Shown: positions 1-11,119, counted from the first letter of the stretch. The stretch is DNA of 64,000 bases from CAYUYV01 sp050331455 (GCA_050331455.1 JBHJGV010000029.1:51076-115075); one strand, 5' to 3'. A program made the numbers and translations. The notes: generated by a model from the letters alone, not told the origin.

Positions 1-1
1 C

Positions 2-3000
2 GCGAGTGGCTTCGGTGGATTGGATTTCATTGACGGCGGCGCCGGCAACGACACCATCGATCTTTACGGCACCGGCGTCACGGTGCTTGGGGGGGACGGT
101 GACGATTCCATCACCGACGCGTTCAGGAGCGCTGGCGCATCGAGCATAGAAGGTGGGCTCGGCAACGACACCATTGAGAGCACGGCCAGTGCCGATACCA
201 TTGGGGGCGGCGAAGGGGACGACCTCATCACGCCGGGTCTGGGCAGTGACAGTGTCGAGGGCGGGATCGGCAGCGACACCATTGTGTTCAACGGTCTGCG
301 TGCCAATTACAGCATCAGCCGTGTCAATGCCGGCAATATCAATGAGCTGCGCGTCACCGACGTAACCCGTCCGAACGACAGAGATACGATTACAGGTGCG
401 GAATTTCTGCGCTTCAGCGACCAGGATTTCGTTCCGACCACGGCCAATACGGGCCTGTTGTTAACCGCGGGCAATGGCGGCAATACACTGACGGGCACGC
501 TCTTTGACGACATGCTGACCGGCGGCACGGGCGATGACAGCATCGAGGCCGTTGCCGGTAACGATGTGGTGATCGGCGGAGAGGGCACCGACACGGTTGA
601 GGGTGCGGATGGCAATGACGTCCTGTTCGGCGGCGCGGGAGCCGACAGCGTCGACGGCAGCGCCGGTAACGATTCGATCGAAGGCGACACGGGCGCTGAA
701 GACAGCGGCGACAGCGACACCCTGCGCGGCGGCGCCGGCAATGACAGCATGCTGGGCAATGGCGGAGACGACGACATAGCCGGCGGTGACGACAATGACA
801 CCCTGCGCGGACAGGACGGCAATGACAGCCTGCAGGGCGACGGCGGCAATGACAGCCTGTTCGGGGACGCCGGCGACGACACCCTTGAGGGCGGCGACGG
901 GAATGACCGTCTCGACGGCGGCGTGGGCGTGGACAGCCTGGCCGGAGGGATTGGCAACGACACGATCACATCGATCAATGATGAAGACGCCTTCGTCGAC
1001 GGCGGCGACGGCAACGACAGCCTTCGATTTGCGGAATTCTCGGTCAGGATTTCCGGCGGCGACGGCAACGACTTCCTGGATTTCGTTTCTTTCACGGGAA
1101 GCGGCAGCCCCACGCTGGACGGCGGCGCGGGCAACGACGCCATCGAGACGACCTCGCGCGGAGACTCCATCCTGGGCGGCGACGGCGATGACGACATCCG
1201 GGCGAGCGGCTTCGGCGGATCGGACACCGTGGACGGCGGCGCCGGCAATGACACCATCGACATTTACGGCAGCCAGACGACGGTCCTGGGCGGCGCCGGT
1301 GATGATTTCATTTCGGACCCGTTCAGATCCGGCAGTGCGGCCAGTGTCGATGGCGGCGAAGGCAATGACACCATCAGCGCCACGAACCAAGCCAACACCC
1401 TGACCGGCGGGGCTGGCGACGACGAAATCGACGGCCGCGGCGGCGACGATACGGTCTTCTTCACCGGGACCATCGCCGACTACACGATCCAGGAGGGTGT
1501 TGATTCCGGCTTCGTCACCATCACGGATCTGCGGCCGGGCGTCCCGGATGGGGTGGACCTGGTCCGGGGTGTGGAGACAGCGCAATTCGCCGATGGCTCG
1601 GTCACACTGAACCCCAACCCGCCCTCCTTCATCGTGGGCACGCCGGGCGACGACACTATCGTGGGAACGTCCGCGGGCGAACGGATCGATGGTCTGGCCG
1701 GCAATGACAGCCTGGGCATCACGTCCGGCAATGACACGCTGAACGGCGGCGAAGGCAACGACACCCTTCGGTATTCGGAAGAAGACGTCTTGATCAGCGG
1801 CGGTCTCGGTGACGATTTCATCGATTTCGCCACATTTACCGGAAACGGCAGCCCGACCCTCAATGGCGACGAGGGCAATGACATCATCGAATTGTCCAGT
1901 CGCTCGGACAGCGTCTCCGGTAGCGACGGGGATGACGATATCCAAAGCGGCGCATTTGGCGGCAATGATGTCGTCGACGGCGGCGCCGGCAATGACACCA
2001 TCGATCTGCACGGCGCCGCCATCACTGCGATCGGCGGCAGCGGTGACGACTTTATAGATTATATCAACACCAGCGCCGCGGCTGACATCACCGGCGGAAC
2101 GGGCGACGACGCCATCGAAGGCACGCCCTTCGACGACACCATCGATGCCGGAGAGGACAACGACCGGATCACGCCCGGCACAGGCAGCGACTCCGTCGAT
2201 GCGGGAACCGGTGCCGACACGGTCGTTTTCAACGGCAACCGGGCCGATTTCATCATTACCCGGCAGAATGCCGGCGATGTGGACACGCTGATCGTTACCG
2301 ATGTGACCCGCCCCAATGACGTGGACACCATCACGGGCGCCGAAACCCTCACCTTCACGGATGGCGACTTCGTTCCGACCACGGCCAATACTGGTCTGGT
2401 GCAGACCGCAAGCGATGGCGGCGAGACGCTGACCGGTACGCCCCTTGACGACGTGCTGACGGGCGGCGCCGGCAATGACAACATCGACGGTCTCGCCAGC
2501 AATGACCTGTTGCGCGGCCAGGGCGGCGACGACACCGTCGTGGGCGGCGACGGCCGCGACGTGATCGAAGGCGGCGCCGGGCTGGACGATCTGTCCGGCG
2601 GGGCCGGCGACGACTCCCTCGCTGGGGACGACAACAACGGCAGCACCGGCGAGAACGACACCCTTCGCGGCGAAGCGGGCAATGACATCCTGTTCGGCAA
2701 TGGCGGCAACGACCGGATAGAGGGTGGAACCGAGAATGACACCCTTGAGGGTCAGGACGGCGACGACGCGCTGCTCGGTGAGGATGGCAACGACAGTCTG
2801 CTCGGTGAGGGCGGTGACGATTCCCTCGACGGTGGCCTGGGTAACGATACGCTGGATGGTGGTATCGGTTTTGACGTCCTCATCGGCGGCGACGGCAATG
2901 ACCTCATCTCGAGCACCAGTGATGCCGACAGCAGCGTGGACGGCGGCAGCGGCGATGACTGGCTGCGTTACGCGGAGCACACCACGGAGATTCTGGGCGG

Positions 3001-6000
3001 GGACGGCAACGACTTCCTCGACTTCGTCAACTTCGCCGGAAATGGTGCCCCAACCCTTGACGGCGGTGCGGGCGACGACATCATCGAGAGCACCAGCCGG
3101 AGCGACCTGATCATTGGCGGCGTGGGCAATGACAGTGTGCGCAGGGCCGGTTTCGGAGGCCAGGACACCATCGATGGCGGGGCCGGCAACGACACCCTGG
3201 AATTCTCCAGTGGCTCGCTCACCACTGTGATCGCCGGAGACGGGGATGACGTGGTCGACTATGTCAGCGGCTCCGCCGCGGTGAATGCGGACGGCGGCGC
3301 CGGCAACGACACCATCGAAGGCACGGTTGCGGGTGATACCATTGGGGGCGGCGGCGACAACGACCGGATCACCCCCGGGGGCGGCGACGACGCGGTCAAT
3401 GCCGGATCGGGCGAGGACACCATCGTCTATTCCGGAAACCGCAGCGAATACTCCGTTGGCGGAACGGTCAACGGCCTCGTGATCGTCGATCTGCGCAACG
3501 GCAATCCGGAGGGCTCCGACACCATCACGAATGCGGAGTTTATCCGCTTTGCCGATGGCGACCTGCCCGTGTCCAGCGGCTTTGCAGGCCTTCTGATCAA
3601 CGGCACCGGCGGCAATGACAATGGCGAGCCGGGCGAGCAACCGGTGCTCGTCGGCACGATCCTGAACGACACCATCAACGGCCTCGCCGGCGATGACCGG
3701 TTGGAGGGGCTTGCCGGGTTTGACATCCTCAACGGGGACGACGGCGACGATACTTTGAACGGCGGCGACGGCGATGACGTGCTGGACGGTGGCACCGGCT
3801 TCAACGACATCGCCGAATTCGACGGTCTGCGCGCCGATTATCAAATCACCACGAATGGCAGCACCACGACGGTCATCGACCAGAACCTGATCGGCGGCAA
3901 TGACGGCACCGACACGCTGACGAATATCCGCATTCTGCGCTTTGCAGACCAGGACGTGGCCCTGTCCAACACCGCGCCGACCCTCGGCGCCGATACCCTG
4001 AGCGTGAACGAGGACACGACCCTCAACACGCCTGTCGCCACCCTGCTGTCCAACGACTCCGATGCCGACGCCGATCCCCTCACTTTGGTCGGTGCCAACA
4101 ATGCCGTGAACGGCACTGTCACAGTCATCGGTTCTACCACGGTCCAATTCGTTCCGGCTGCGGATTTCAATGGTGCCGCCAGCTACGATTACACCGTCTC
4201 CGATGGGTTCACCACCAGCACGGTCACGGTGACGGTAACGGTGAACCCCATCAATGACCGCCCCGTGGCCGGCGACGACACGGCCTCGACCAACGAGGAT
4301 GTGGTCCTTGTGACGGGTGATCTGCTCGCCAACGATACCGACGTCGACAACGACAGCCTGACCATCACCACGACCACCGTGATCACGAACCAGGGTGGGA
4401 CGGCGACAAACAATGGCGATGGCACCTTCACTTACACGCCGGCCGCCAATTTCTTCGGCAGCGATTTCTTCTTCTACAACGTGACCGACGGGAACGGCGG
4501 AAACGATTCCGCCCGGGTGGACATCACTGTCTTATCCGTAAACGATGAGCCGGTAGCCGAGCCGGATTCCGCTTCGACCACGGAAAATGTCGCCGTCACC
4601 ACACCGGATGTTCTCGCCAACGATACGGATGACGACGGCGATACACTGACCATCACCGCCTTTGACGCAACGTCCGACCAGGGCGGCACGGTCACCGACA
4701 ATCTCGACGGCACCTTCACCTATACGCCGGCAACGAATTTTGCGGGGACGGACAGCTTCACCTACACTGTGGCGGACGGTAATGGCGGTTCCGCCACGGG
4801 CACCGTCACCGTCACCGTGACGGGCCAGAACAATGCGCCCGTCGCCTTGGACGACACGCTGACCCTCAATGAGGATATCAGCACCGTGACGGGCAATCTG
4901 CTCACGAACGACACGGATGCCAATGGCGATCCCTTGAGCCTTGTGGGCTTCGACACGGTCACAGCCAATGGCGGCGTGATCACCACGACCCCGTCCGGCA
5001 CGGCCCTGCGCTACACTCCGGCGGCGAATTTCAACGGCACGGACAGTTTCACCTATACGGTGAGCGATGGCCGGGGCGGTACGGACACCGCCACGGTGAA
5101 CGTGACCGTGACGGCGGTGAACGACGCACCGGTCGCGGTCGCCGACACGACCGTCACCGCAGAGGACACGCCGGTCGTTACGCCGGTCTTGGCCGCGAAC
5201 GACACGGATGTGGAGGGCGACGTCCTCAGCGTCACGGGTTTCCCGGGCACTTCGGCCCAGGGCGGGACCGTGACCGACAATGCCGACGGCACCTTCACCT
5301 ATACGCCGGCGGCGAACTTTACGGGCACAGACAGTTTCACCTACACGGTGGAGGACGGAAACGGCGGCTCCGCGACGGGCACGGTATCCGTCACAGTCAC
5401 GCCGGAAAACGATGCGCCGGTGGCCGGGGACGACAGCCTCGCAACGCTCCAGGACGTGCCTTTGGTCGTCCCGGGCTTGCTCGATAACGACACGGATGTG
5501 GACGGCGACAGTCTCTCCCTCGCAGGCTTCGACGCCGTCAGCACACAAAGCGGCTCCATTGTCTCCAGCGGTGCCAACACCGTCACCTACACACCGGCGG
5601 TCGGTTTCACGGGGACGGACAGCTTCACCTACACCGTGGCCGACGGGAATGGCGGCACGGACACGGCGACGGCCACTGTCACCGTGTCTCCGGTGCCGAA
5701 CCTGCCCAACCTGACCATCGCCAATGCGGTTCTGCCCGGCGGTGTTGAGGAACAGCAGGTCACGGTCAGCTACGACCTGATCAATAACGGGTCGGCGGAT
5801 GCCCTGGGCGGCTTCATCACCCGGCTGTATTTCTCCGAAGACATGGTCCTCGACAGCGGCGATGAACTGGAGCGCACCGTAAACTTCAGCGCGGATCTGC
5901 CGGCCGGCACCACCATCGGCCGGACCGCCCAGGTGACCCTGCCGGAAAATCCGGGCGAGATCTTCCTCCTCGTCCAGGTCGATGCGGTGAACTTTATTCC

Positions 6001-9000
6001 GGAAGGCTCCGAACTCGACAATGTGGGTGTCAGCCCCGCCGCCGTCATCTCCCCGGAATACGACGCGGAAGTCACAGTCGCCCCCACATTGGCGCCCAAC
6101 AGCCAGCCCTTCATCATCGAAGGGGTGGCCACGGATCTTCAGTCCGGTGGCGGCGCCGCGTTCGAATTCGTCACCATCGAGGCGGAAACGGATGGCGTGA
6201 CCCGGACCTTCTCGGCCCAAACGGACAGCCTGGGCCGCTGGTCCCTGCTCTATCAGCCGGGCCCGAAGGATGCCGGACCGGTGACCTTCGCTGCGCGCAA
6301 TCCTGGCGTTCCGGGTGAGGACAGCCTGCCGGAGGAAACCACCAGCCTGTTCGGCATGGACTTTGCCGAAACTTCCGTCAGCGGCACGGTCATCGAAGGG
6401 ACCACGAAAACCTTCACGGTCAGCCTGGACAATCTGGCGGCGGTCGATCTGACCAATCTCTCTGTCAATCTGTTCGGGGTTAACCCGCTCCTCGATGTGG
6501 ACGTCACCGCCCCAAACAATCTGTCCGGAGAAACCTCGGTCGATGTGCTTGTCGATGTGACCGTGCCGGACAATCCGGGCTTCACCTTCGACAGCTTCGG
6601 GCTGCAGATCACCAGCCAGGAAGGCGCCGTTGCCGAGGCGCCGTTCAACCTGAACATCACCGACAATGTCCCAGTGCTGAGCTTCAGCGAATGGCCGCTC
6701 AATTCCGGCATGCTGCTCGGGGCGCAGACGCTGATCGATGTGGATGTCACAAATACGGGCGGCGACGACACGGGCGAGATCGTTATCACTCTGCCCGGCG
6801 GACCGGATTTCAGCTTCCTGTCCCTCGCCTCCTCCGAAACGATCGCCAATCTGGCCCCCGGGGAAAGCACGACAGTCACCTTGTCCCTGCAGCCCGAACA
6901 AGATGCGCCGATCGAGCTTTTCCAGGGCAATCTGGCCTTCAATTCCCCATTTACGGCCGCGAGCCTGCCCTTTGCCTTCAACACGGTCTCTTCGGAAACC
7001 GGCACCCTCGATCTCACCATCGTGGATGAGCTGTTCTACTTCACGCCGGACATGCCAACGCTTGACGATGCCCGCGTCGTTATCCGGAACAACCTGACCA
7101 AGGAGATCGTGTTCCAGAGCGATGACGTGGACGGAACGGCCCTGATCGAGGATCTGCCGGTCGGCTTTTACGACATCGAAGTCAAAGCGGACGACCATGA
7201 CGCCTTCGCCCGGACGGTCGAGATCAAGGCTGGCGAAACCACGACGCTCGAGGCGTTCTTGTCCCAGCAGGTGGTCAGCTACACGTTCACGGTCACGGAA
7301 GTGGAACTGACCGAGACCTTCGACGTCACGATCGAAGCGAACTTCAACACCGTCGTGCCCCATCCGCAGGTTCTGGTGGAGCCCACAGTCATCGATCTTG
7401 CCGGGCTCGACACCATCGGCGACAAAAAGACGGTCGATCTGGTGCTGACGAATATCGGCCTGATCCAGACCGAGGACGTCACCCTCAATCTGGGCAGCCA
7501 TCCCTACTACAAGATCGAACCGGCCGTGGATGTGCTCGACGTCCTGGATGCCCGCAGTTCGGCAAGCATTCCGGTGCACATCACCCGGATCGCCGACGGC
7601 CCGCCCAACAGCGCACCCTGCTCCCTTGGCGGCAATGTCCGCTACTCCTACGATGCCGGACCGAACGACGTGAACAAGGTCGTCCCGATCGGCTATATCA
7701 ATCTTGATGCGCAATGCACCGGCGCCGAGGGCCAGCCCGTTCCCACCCTGTTCGGCCCGGGCGCCTTTTTCGACGGTACCCCCGGAACGTCCGCCGTCGG
7801 GGCCGGCGGCGTGAGCCTGCCCCCGCAGATCATCCAGACCGGCTCGGATGTCCCCGTCACGGTGCGCATCCAGATCAATCAGCAGGCCGTGCTCACCCGC
7901 CAGGGCTTCGAGGGACTGCTTGAGCTTGAAAACGCAAGCGACGAAGCGCTGACCAATATCGAGGTGTCGGTCGAGATTTTCGACGAAAACGGCGTCCTGG
8001 TCGGCGAAGGCGTTTTCGGTGTGACGGATCCGGAACTCGACGGCATCACCGCCGCCGACGGGACCGGCGTGCTGGCCGCCGACAGTGCGGGCAGCGCCCT
8101 CTTCACCATTGTTCCGAGTGCGGATGCGGCTCCGACGGGCCCGGAGAACTACACCATCGCCGGCACGCTGAAATACACGCTCGACGGCAACGACATCACC
8201 CAGCCCCTGGCCGGGACGACGGTGGAGGTCCTGCCCGTCGCCGAACTCAATCTCGACTATTTCTTCCAGCGCGATGTGGCCTCGGACGATCCGTTCACGT
8301 CTGAAATCGAACAGGCCGTCCCCTTCGATCTGGGTCTGCTGATCCAGAATGATGGGGCCGGTACGGCCGGCGATCTGACCATCACCTCCGGCCAGCCGGA
8401 GATCATCGAGAATGAAAGCGGCCTCTTGATCGATTTCGAGATCCTCGGCACGGAGGTGAACAGCCAGCCGATCCAGCCCACGCTGACGGCCGATATCGGC
8501 GACCTGCCGGGGGGCGAGACTGCGGTGGTGGTGTTCCAGCTCGAATCGAGCCTCCAAGGCAGCTTCTCCGACTATGAGGCCACTTTCGAGAGCGTGAACG
8601 ATCTGGGCCTGCCCGAACTCAGCACCATCCAGAGCGTGGAAATCCGCGAACTGATCCAGGTGGTGCGCGACGACCGGGACGGCGCCGACGGCCTCGACGA
8701 CTTCCTGGTCAACGAGGTGATCGATTCGGATATCACGCCGGACACCCTGTTCCTCAGTGACGGGACGACCGAGCCCGTTTCGGTGGCCACGGTCACCATC
8801 ATCGAGGGCGATCTGTCGGACGGCCGGATCACAGTTCAGATGAACCAGGAAACCGGCTGGAACTATGCCTCCTTCGACGATCCGGGCCTGGGCGATTTCG
8901 TGATCGACAGCGTGACCCGCGCCGACGGCTCCACCCTGCCCGGCCGCAACGCCTGGCAGACGGACCGGACCTTCCCCTTCGATCAGACCGAGCGTCCGAT

Positions 9001-11059
9001 CTATGAGGACAAAATCAAGCTGTTCGACTTCGCCGGCGCGTCGGGCACCCAGACCTACACCATCACCTTCGAGGATTTCGATCTCAACACGGCGCCCGAT
9101 GCCCGGAACGACGCGGTCACGACCGATGAAGACACCGCTGTGAACGGCTCTGTCCTTGCCAATAACGGCTCGGGTGCGGATACGGACGCCGATGGCGATC
9201 CCCTCACGGTGACGGACGTCAATGGCATTTCCGGCTTCGTGGGCACGGCCGCCGCGCTTGCATCCGGCGCGAAAGTGACCGTGAACGCGGACGGCTCCTA
9301 CAGCTACGATCCCAACGGGGCCTTCGAGGCTCTCAACACCAGTGAGACGGCTACGGACAGCTTCACCTACACCGTCTCCGACGGCGAAGGCGGGACCGAC
9401 AATGCCACCGTCTTCGTCACCGTCACGGGCGTGGACGAGGATCCGTCCGTCGATCCGCGTCCCAACACGGCCCCCGATGCCAGAAATGACGCTGTTACCG
9501 TAAGCGAGGACCAGTCCGCAGGCGGATCCTTGCTTGCAGACAACGGAAATGGTGCGGACACGGATGCCGACGGCGACCCCCTTACGGTCATTGGTGTGGG
9601 CCCCGGCGGCACGGTCGGTACTCCGTTCCTGCTCGCCTCGGGCGCCCGCCTAACCGTGGGCATCAATGGGGCATTCACCTACGAGACCAACGGCGCCTTC
9701 GAGATCCTCAACACCGGTGAGACCGCCACGGACAGTTTCACTTACACGGTGTCCGACGGCGAGGGCGGGACGGACACGGCGACGGTCTTCGTCACGGTCA
9801 CGGGCGATACCGATCTGCCGCCGGAGAATCCGAACACGGCGCCGGATGCCCGCGACGATGGGTTTACCCTGGGTGAAAACGAAACCAAGACCGGGTCCCT
9901 GTTCGCCGACAACGGCAATGGTGAGGATACGGATGTCGACGGGGATGCCTTTATCGTCACGGCGGTGGATGACAAGGCCGCGTCGGTCGGCTCCACCATC
10001 ACCCTCGCATCCGGTGCGCTTTTGACGGTCATCGGCAACGGCACTTTCACCTACGACACCGACAACGCGTTCGAATTCCTGAATAACGGCGAAACGGCCT
10101 TTGACAGCTTCACCTACACCCTCTCCGACGGCGAAGGGGGAAGCGACACGGCCACCGTCAACCTCACCATCACCGGTGAAACCGACGGCAATGATGAGGA
10201 TAAGGGTGACGTCATCATCGGCACCAACGGCCCGGACACGCTGGACGGCGGGGCCGGCAACGACACCATCGACGGCGGGAATGGCAACAACGTCCTCAAC
10301 GGCGGCGAAGGGAACGACTCCATCACCGGCGGCGACCGGTGGGGTGACGATACCGTCGACGGCGGGGCCGGTGCCGACACGATCCAGGGCGGCAGCAACA
10401 ACGACTCCCTCCTGGGCGGTGCGGACGACGACTCCGTGAACGGCGGATATGGCACAGACACCCTCCAGGGTGGTTCTGGCAATGACACCCTCGAAGGCGG
10501 GGACAGGAACGACAGCCTGGAGGGGGGCGCCGGCGATGACCTCCTGCTGGGCGGTTCGGACTTCGGCTCCGATACGCTCCGCGGCGGTGACGGGAACGAC
10601 ACCCTCCGTGGCGGGCCCGGCCGGGACAGCCTGGACGGGGATGCCGGCAATGACACCCTCGAAGGCGGCGATCAGCGCGACACGCTGAATGGCGGGGCCG
10701 GTGACGACAGCCTCGACGGGGGTCGCTGGAACGACACCCTGAACGGCGGCACGGGCAACGACACGCTGCGGGGCGGTGACGGCGCAGACACCTTCGAACT
10801 CGACCCCGGCTTCCGCGACGACGTGCTGGTTGATTTCGACCCCAATAAGGGCGGGGAAGTGATCGATGCCAGCGGCATGGGCCAGAGCTTTGCCGATTTC
10901 GAGGACGGCACCCCGGACGGCCTGATCAATATCGCCGATACCGGCAACACCAATGTGGCCATCGTGAACGGTACGGATCTTCAGCTCACCTTCAATGACG
11001 GCTCCACCCTGATCGTGGAGAATGTCACCGAGCTGGATACCAACACCCTCACTTTCTGA
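2..11059 (+). CDS. Giant RTX / Ig-like repeat protein, type I secreted (5' partial)
   Basis: The reading frame is already open at base 2, and its first residues match internal repeat units, so the true start lies upstream. In order it holds: RTX nonapeptides (GGxGxDxxx) at about 2-3960; six cadherin/VCBS-like repeats of about 96 residues at about 3970-5695; a CARDB-like domain at about 5700-6040; a long region with only faint Ig-like character at about 6050-9080; three further VCBS-type repeats at 9088-10180; a second RTX block at 10200-10790; and a C-terminal tail ending in hydrophobic residues. RTX repeats bind calcium outside the cell, and the uncleaved C-terminal region usually carries the type I secretion signal. 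The likely role is a surface adhesin or matrix protein; this is inference. No protease or lipase motif was seen. No ABC/HlyD/TolC genes are adjacent, so its exporter would be encoded elsewhere. Confidence 0.9.
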   Translation, partial: ASGFGGLDFIDGGAGNDTIDLYGTGVTVLGGDGDDSITDAFRSAGASSIEGGLGNDTIESTASADTIGGGEGDDLITPGLGSDSVEGGIGSDTIVFNGLRANYSISRVNAGNINELRVTDVTRPNDRDTITGAEFLRFSDQDFVPTTANTGLLLTAGNGGNTLTGTLFDDMLTGGTGDDSIEAVAGNDVVIGGEGTDTVEGADGNDVLFGGAGADSVDGSAGNDSIEGDTGAEDSGDSDTLRGGAGNDSMLGNGGDDDIAGGDDNDTLRGQDGNDSLQGDGGNDSLFGDAGDDTLEGGDGNDRLDGGVGVDSLAGGIGNDTITSINDEDAFVDGGDGNDSLRFAEFSVRISGGDGNDFLDFVSFTGSGSPTLDGGAGNDAIETTSRGDSILGGDGDDDIRASGFGGSDTVDGGAGNDTIDIYGSQTTVLGGAGDDFISDPFRSGSAASVDGGEGNDTISATNQANTLTGGAGDDEIDGRGGDDTVFFTGTIADYTIQEGVDSGFVTITDLRPGVPDGVDLVRGVETAQFADGSVTLNPNPPSFIVGTPGDDTIVGTSAGERIDGLAGNDSLGITSGNDTLNGGEGNDTLRYSEEDVLISGGLGDDFIDFATFTGNGSPTLNGDEGNDIIELSSRSDSVSGSDGDDDIQSGAFGGNDVVDGGAGNDTIDLHGAAITAIGGSGDDFIDYINTSAAADITGGTGDDAIEGTPFDDTIDAGEDNDRITPGTGSDSVDAGTGADTVVFNGNRADFIITRQNAGDVDTLIVTDVTRPNDVDTITGAETLTFTDGDFVPTTANTGLVQTASDGGETLTGTPLDDVLTGGAGNDNIDGLASNDLLRGQGGDDTVVGGDGRDVIEGGAGLDDLSGGAGDDSLAGDDNNGSTGENDTLRGEAGNDILFGNGGNDRIEGGTENDTLEGQDGDDALLGEDGNDSLLGEGGDDSLDGGLGNDTLDGGIGFDVLIGGDGNDLISSTSDADSSVDGGSGDDWLRYAEHTTEILGGDGNDFLDFVNFAGNGAPTLDGGAGDDIIESTSRSDLIIGGVGNDSVRRAGFGGQDTIDGGAGNDTLEFSSGSLTTVIAGDGDDVVDYVSGSAAVNADGGAGNDTIEGTVAGDTIGGGGDNDRITPGGGDDAVNAGSGEDTIVYSGNRSEYSVGGTVNGLVIVDLRNGNPEGSDTITNAEFIRFADGDLPVSSGFAGLLINGTGGNDNGEPGEQPVLVGTILNDTINGLAGDDRLEGLAGFDILNGDDGDDTLNGGDGDDVLDGGTGFNDIAEFDGLRADYQITTNGSTTTVIDQNLIGGNDGTDTLTNIRILRFADQDVALSNTAPTLGADTLSVNEDTTLNTPVATLLSNDSDADADPLTLVGANNAVNGTVTVIGSTTVQFVPAADFNGAASYDYTVSDGFTTSTVTVTVTVNPINDRPVAGDDTASTNEDVVLVTGDLLANDTDVDNDSLTITTTTVITNQGGTATNNGDGTFTYTPAANFFGSDFFFYNVTDGNGGNDSARVDITVLSVNDEPVAEPDSASTTENVAVTTPDVLANDTDDDGDTLTITAFDATSDQGGTVTDNLDGTFTYTPATNFAGTDSFTYTVADGNGGSATGTVTVTVTGQNNAPVALDDTLTLNEDISTVTGNLLTNDTDANGDPLSLVGFDTVTANGGVITTTPSGTALRYTPAANFNGTDSFTYTVSDGRGGTDTATVNVTVTAVNDAPVAVADTTVTAEDTPVVTPVLAANDTDVEGDVLSVTGFPGTSAQGGTVTDNADGTFTYTPAANFTGTDSFTYTVEDGNGGSATGTVSVTVTPENDAPVAGDDSLATLQDVPLVVPGLLDNDTDVDGDSLSLAGFDAVSTQSGSIVSSGANTVTYTPAVGFTGTDSFTYTVADGNGGTDTATATVTVSPVPNLPNLTIANAVLPGGVEEQQVTVSYDLINNGSADALGGFITRLYFSEDMVLDSGDELERTVNFSADLPAGTTIGRTAQVTLPENPGEIFLLVQVDAVNFIPEGSELDNVGVSPAAVISPEYDAEVTVAPTLAPNSQPFIIEGVATDLQSGGGAAFEFVTIEAETDGVTRTFSAQTDSLGRWSLLYQPGPKDAGPVTFAARNPGVPGEDSLPEETTSLFGMDFAETSVSGTVIEGTTKTFTVSLDNLAAVDLTNLSVNLFGVNPLLDVDVTAPNNLSGETSVDVLVDVTVPDNPGFTFDSFGLQITSQEGAVAEAPFNLNITDNVPVLSFSEWPLNSGMLLGAQTLIDVDVTNTGGDDTGEIVITLPGGPDFSFLSLASSETIANLAPGESTTVTLSLQPEQDAPIELFQGNLAFNSPFTAASLPFAFNTVSSETGTLDLTIVDELFYFTPDMPTLDDARVVIRNNLTKEIVFQSDDVDGTALIEDLPVGFYDIEVKADDHDAFARTVEIKAGETTTLEAFLSQQVVSYTFTVTEVELTETFDVTIEANFNTVVPHPQVLVEPTVIDLAGLDTIGDKKTVDLVLTNIGLIQTEDVTLNLGSHPYYKIEPAVDVLDVLDARSSASIPVHITRIADGPPNSAPCSLGGNVRYSYDAGPNDVNKVVPIGYINLDAQCTGAEGQPVPTLFGPGAFFDGTPGTSAVGAGGVSLPPQIIQTGSDVPVTVRIQINQQAVLTRQGFEGLLELENASDEALTNIEVSVEIFDENGVLVGEGVFGVTDPELDGITAADGTGVLAADSAGSALFTIVPSADAAPTGPENYTIAGTLKYTLDGNDITQPLAGTTVEVLPVAELNLDYFFQRDVASDDPFTSEIEQAVPFDLGLLIQNDGAGTAGDLTITSGQPEIIENESGLLIDFEILGTEVNSQPIQPTLTADIGDLPGGETAVVVFQLESSLQGSFSDYEATFESVNDLGLPELSTIQSVEIRELIQVVRDDRDGADGLDDFLVNEVIDSDITPDTLFLSDGTTEPVSVATVTIIEGDLSDGRITVQMNQETGWNYASFDDPGLGDFVIDSVTRADGSTLPGRNAWQTDRTFPFDQTERPIYEDKIKLFDFAGASGTQTYTITFEDFDLNTAPDARNDAVTTDEDTAVNGSVLANNGSGADTDADGDPLTVTDVNGISGFVGTAAALASGAKVTVNADGSYSYDPNGAFEALNTSETATDSFTYTVSDGEGGTDNATVFVTVTGVDEDPSVDPRPNTAPDARNDAVTVSEDQSAGGSLLADNGNGADTDADGDPLTVIGVGPGGTVGTPFLLASGARLTVGINGAFTYETNGAFEILNTGETATDSFTYTVSDGEGGTDTATVFVTVTGDTDLPPENPNTAPDARDDGFTLGENETKTGSLFADNGNGEDTDVDGDAFIVTAVDDKAASVGSTITLASGALLTVIGNGTFTYDTDNAFEFLNNGETAFDSFTYTLSDGEGGSDTATVNLTITGETDGNDEDKGDVIIGTNGPDTLDGGAGNDTIDGGNGNNVLNGGEGNDSITGGDRWGDDTVDGGAGADTIQGGSNNDSLLGGADDDSVNGGYGTDTLQGGSGNDTLEGGDRNDSLEGGAGDDLLLGGSDFGSDTLRGGDGNDTLRGGPGRDSLDGDAGNDTLEGGDQRDTLNGGAGDDSLDGGRWNDTLNGGTGNDTLRGGDGADTFELDPGFRDDVLVDFDPNKGGEVIDASGMGQSFADFEDGTPDGLINIADTGNTNVAIVNGTDLQLTFNDGSTLIVENVTELDTNTLTF

Positions 11060-11071
11060 TTACAGGAAAGC

Positions 11072-11102
11072 GGGGCGGGGCCGGGTGGACCGGCTCCGCC
11101 CC
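11072..11102. other. GC-rich hairpin after the RTX gene
   Basis: A 13-bp stem (11072-11084 with 11090-11102, one G-T pair) closes a 5-base loop just after the stop codon. No T-run follows on the plus strand, so it may stabilise the 3' end instead of terminating by itself; a better terminator follows at 11120. Confidence 0.5.
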
Positions 11103-11119
11103 GAAGCACGGAAAAAAGC

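Noticed and set aside
461..4147. Very long open frame on the minus strand opposite the RTX repeats
   Set aside because: It is Val/Ala/Gly-rich, mirrors the plus-strand nonapeptide repeats and has no start signal; the GGxGxD coding on the plus strand explains it.
4532..8557. 1341-codon minus-strand frame inside the RTX gene
   Set aside because: Arg/Gly/Asp/Val-rich shadow without recognisable domains; GC-rich codon use of the plus-strand gene keeps this frame open.
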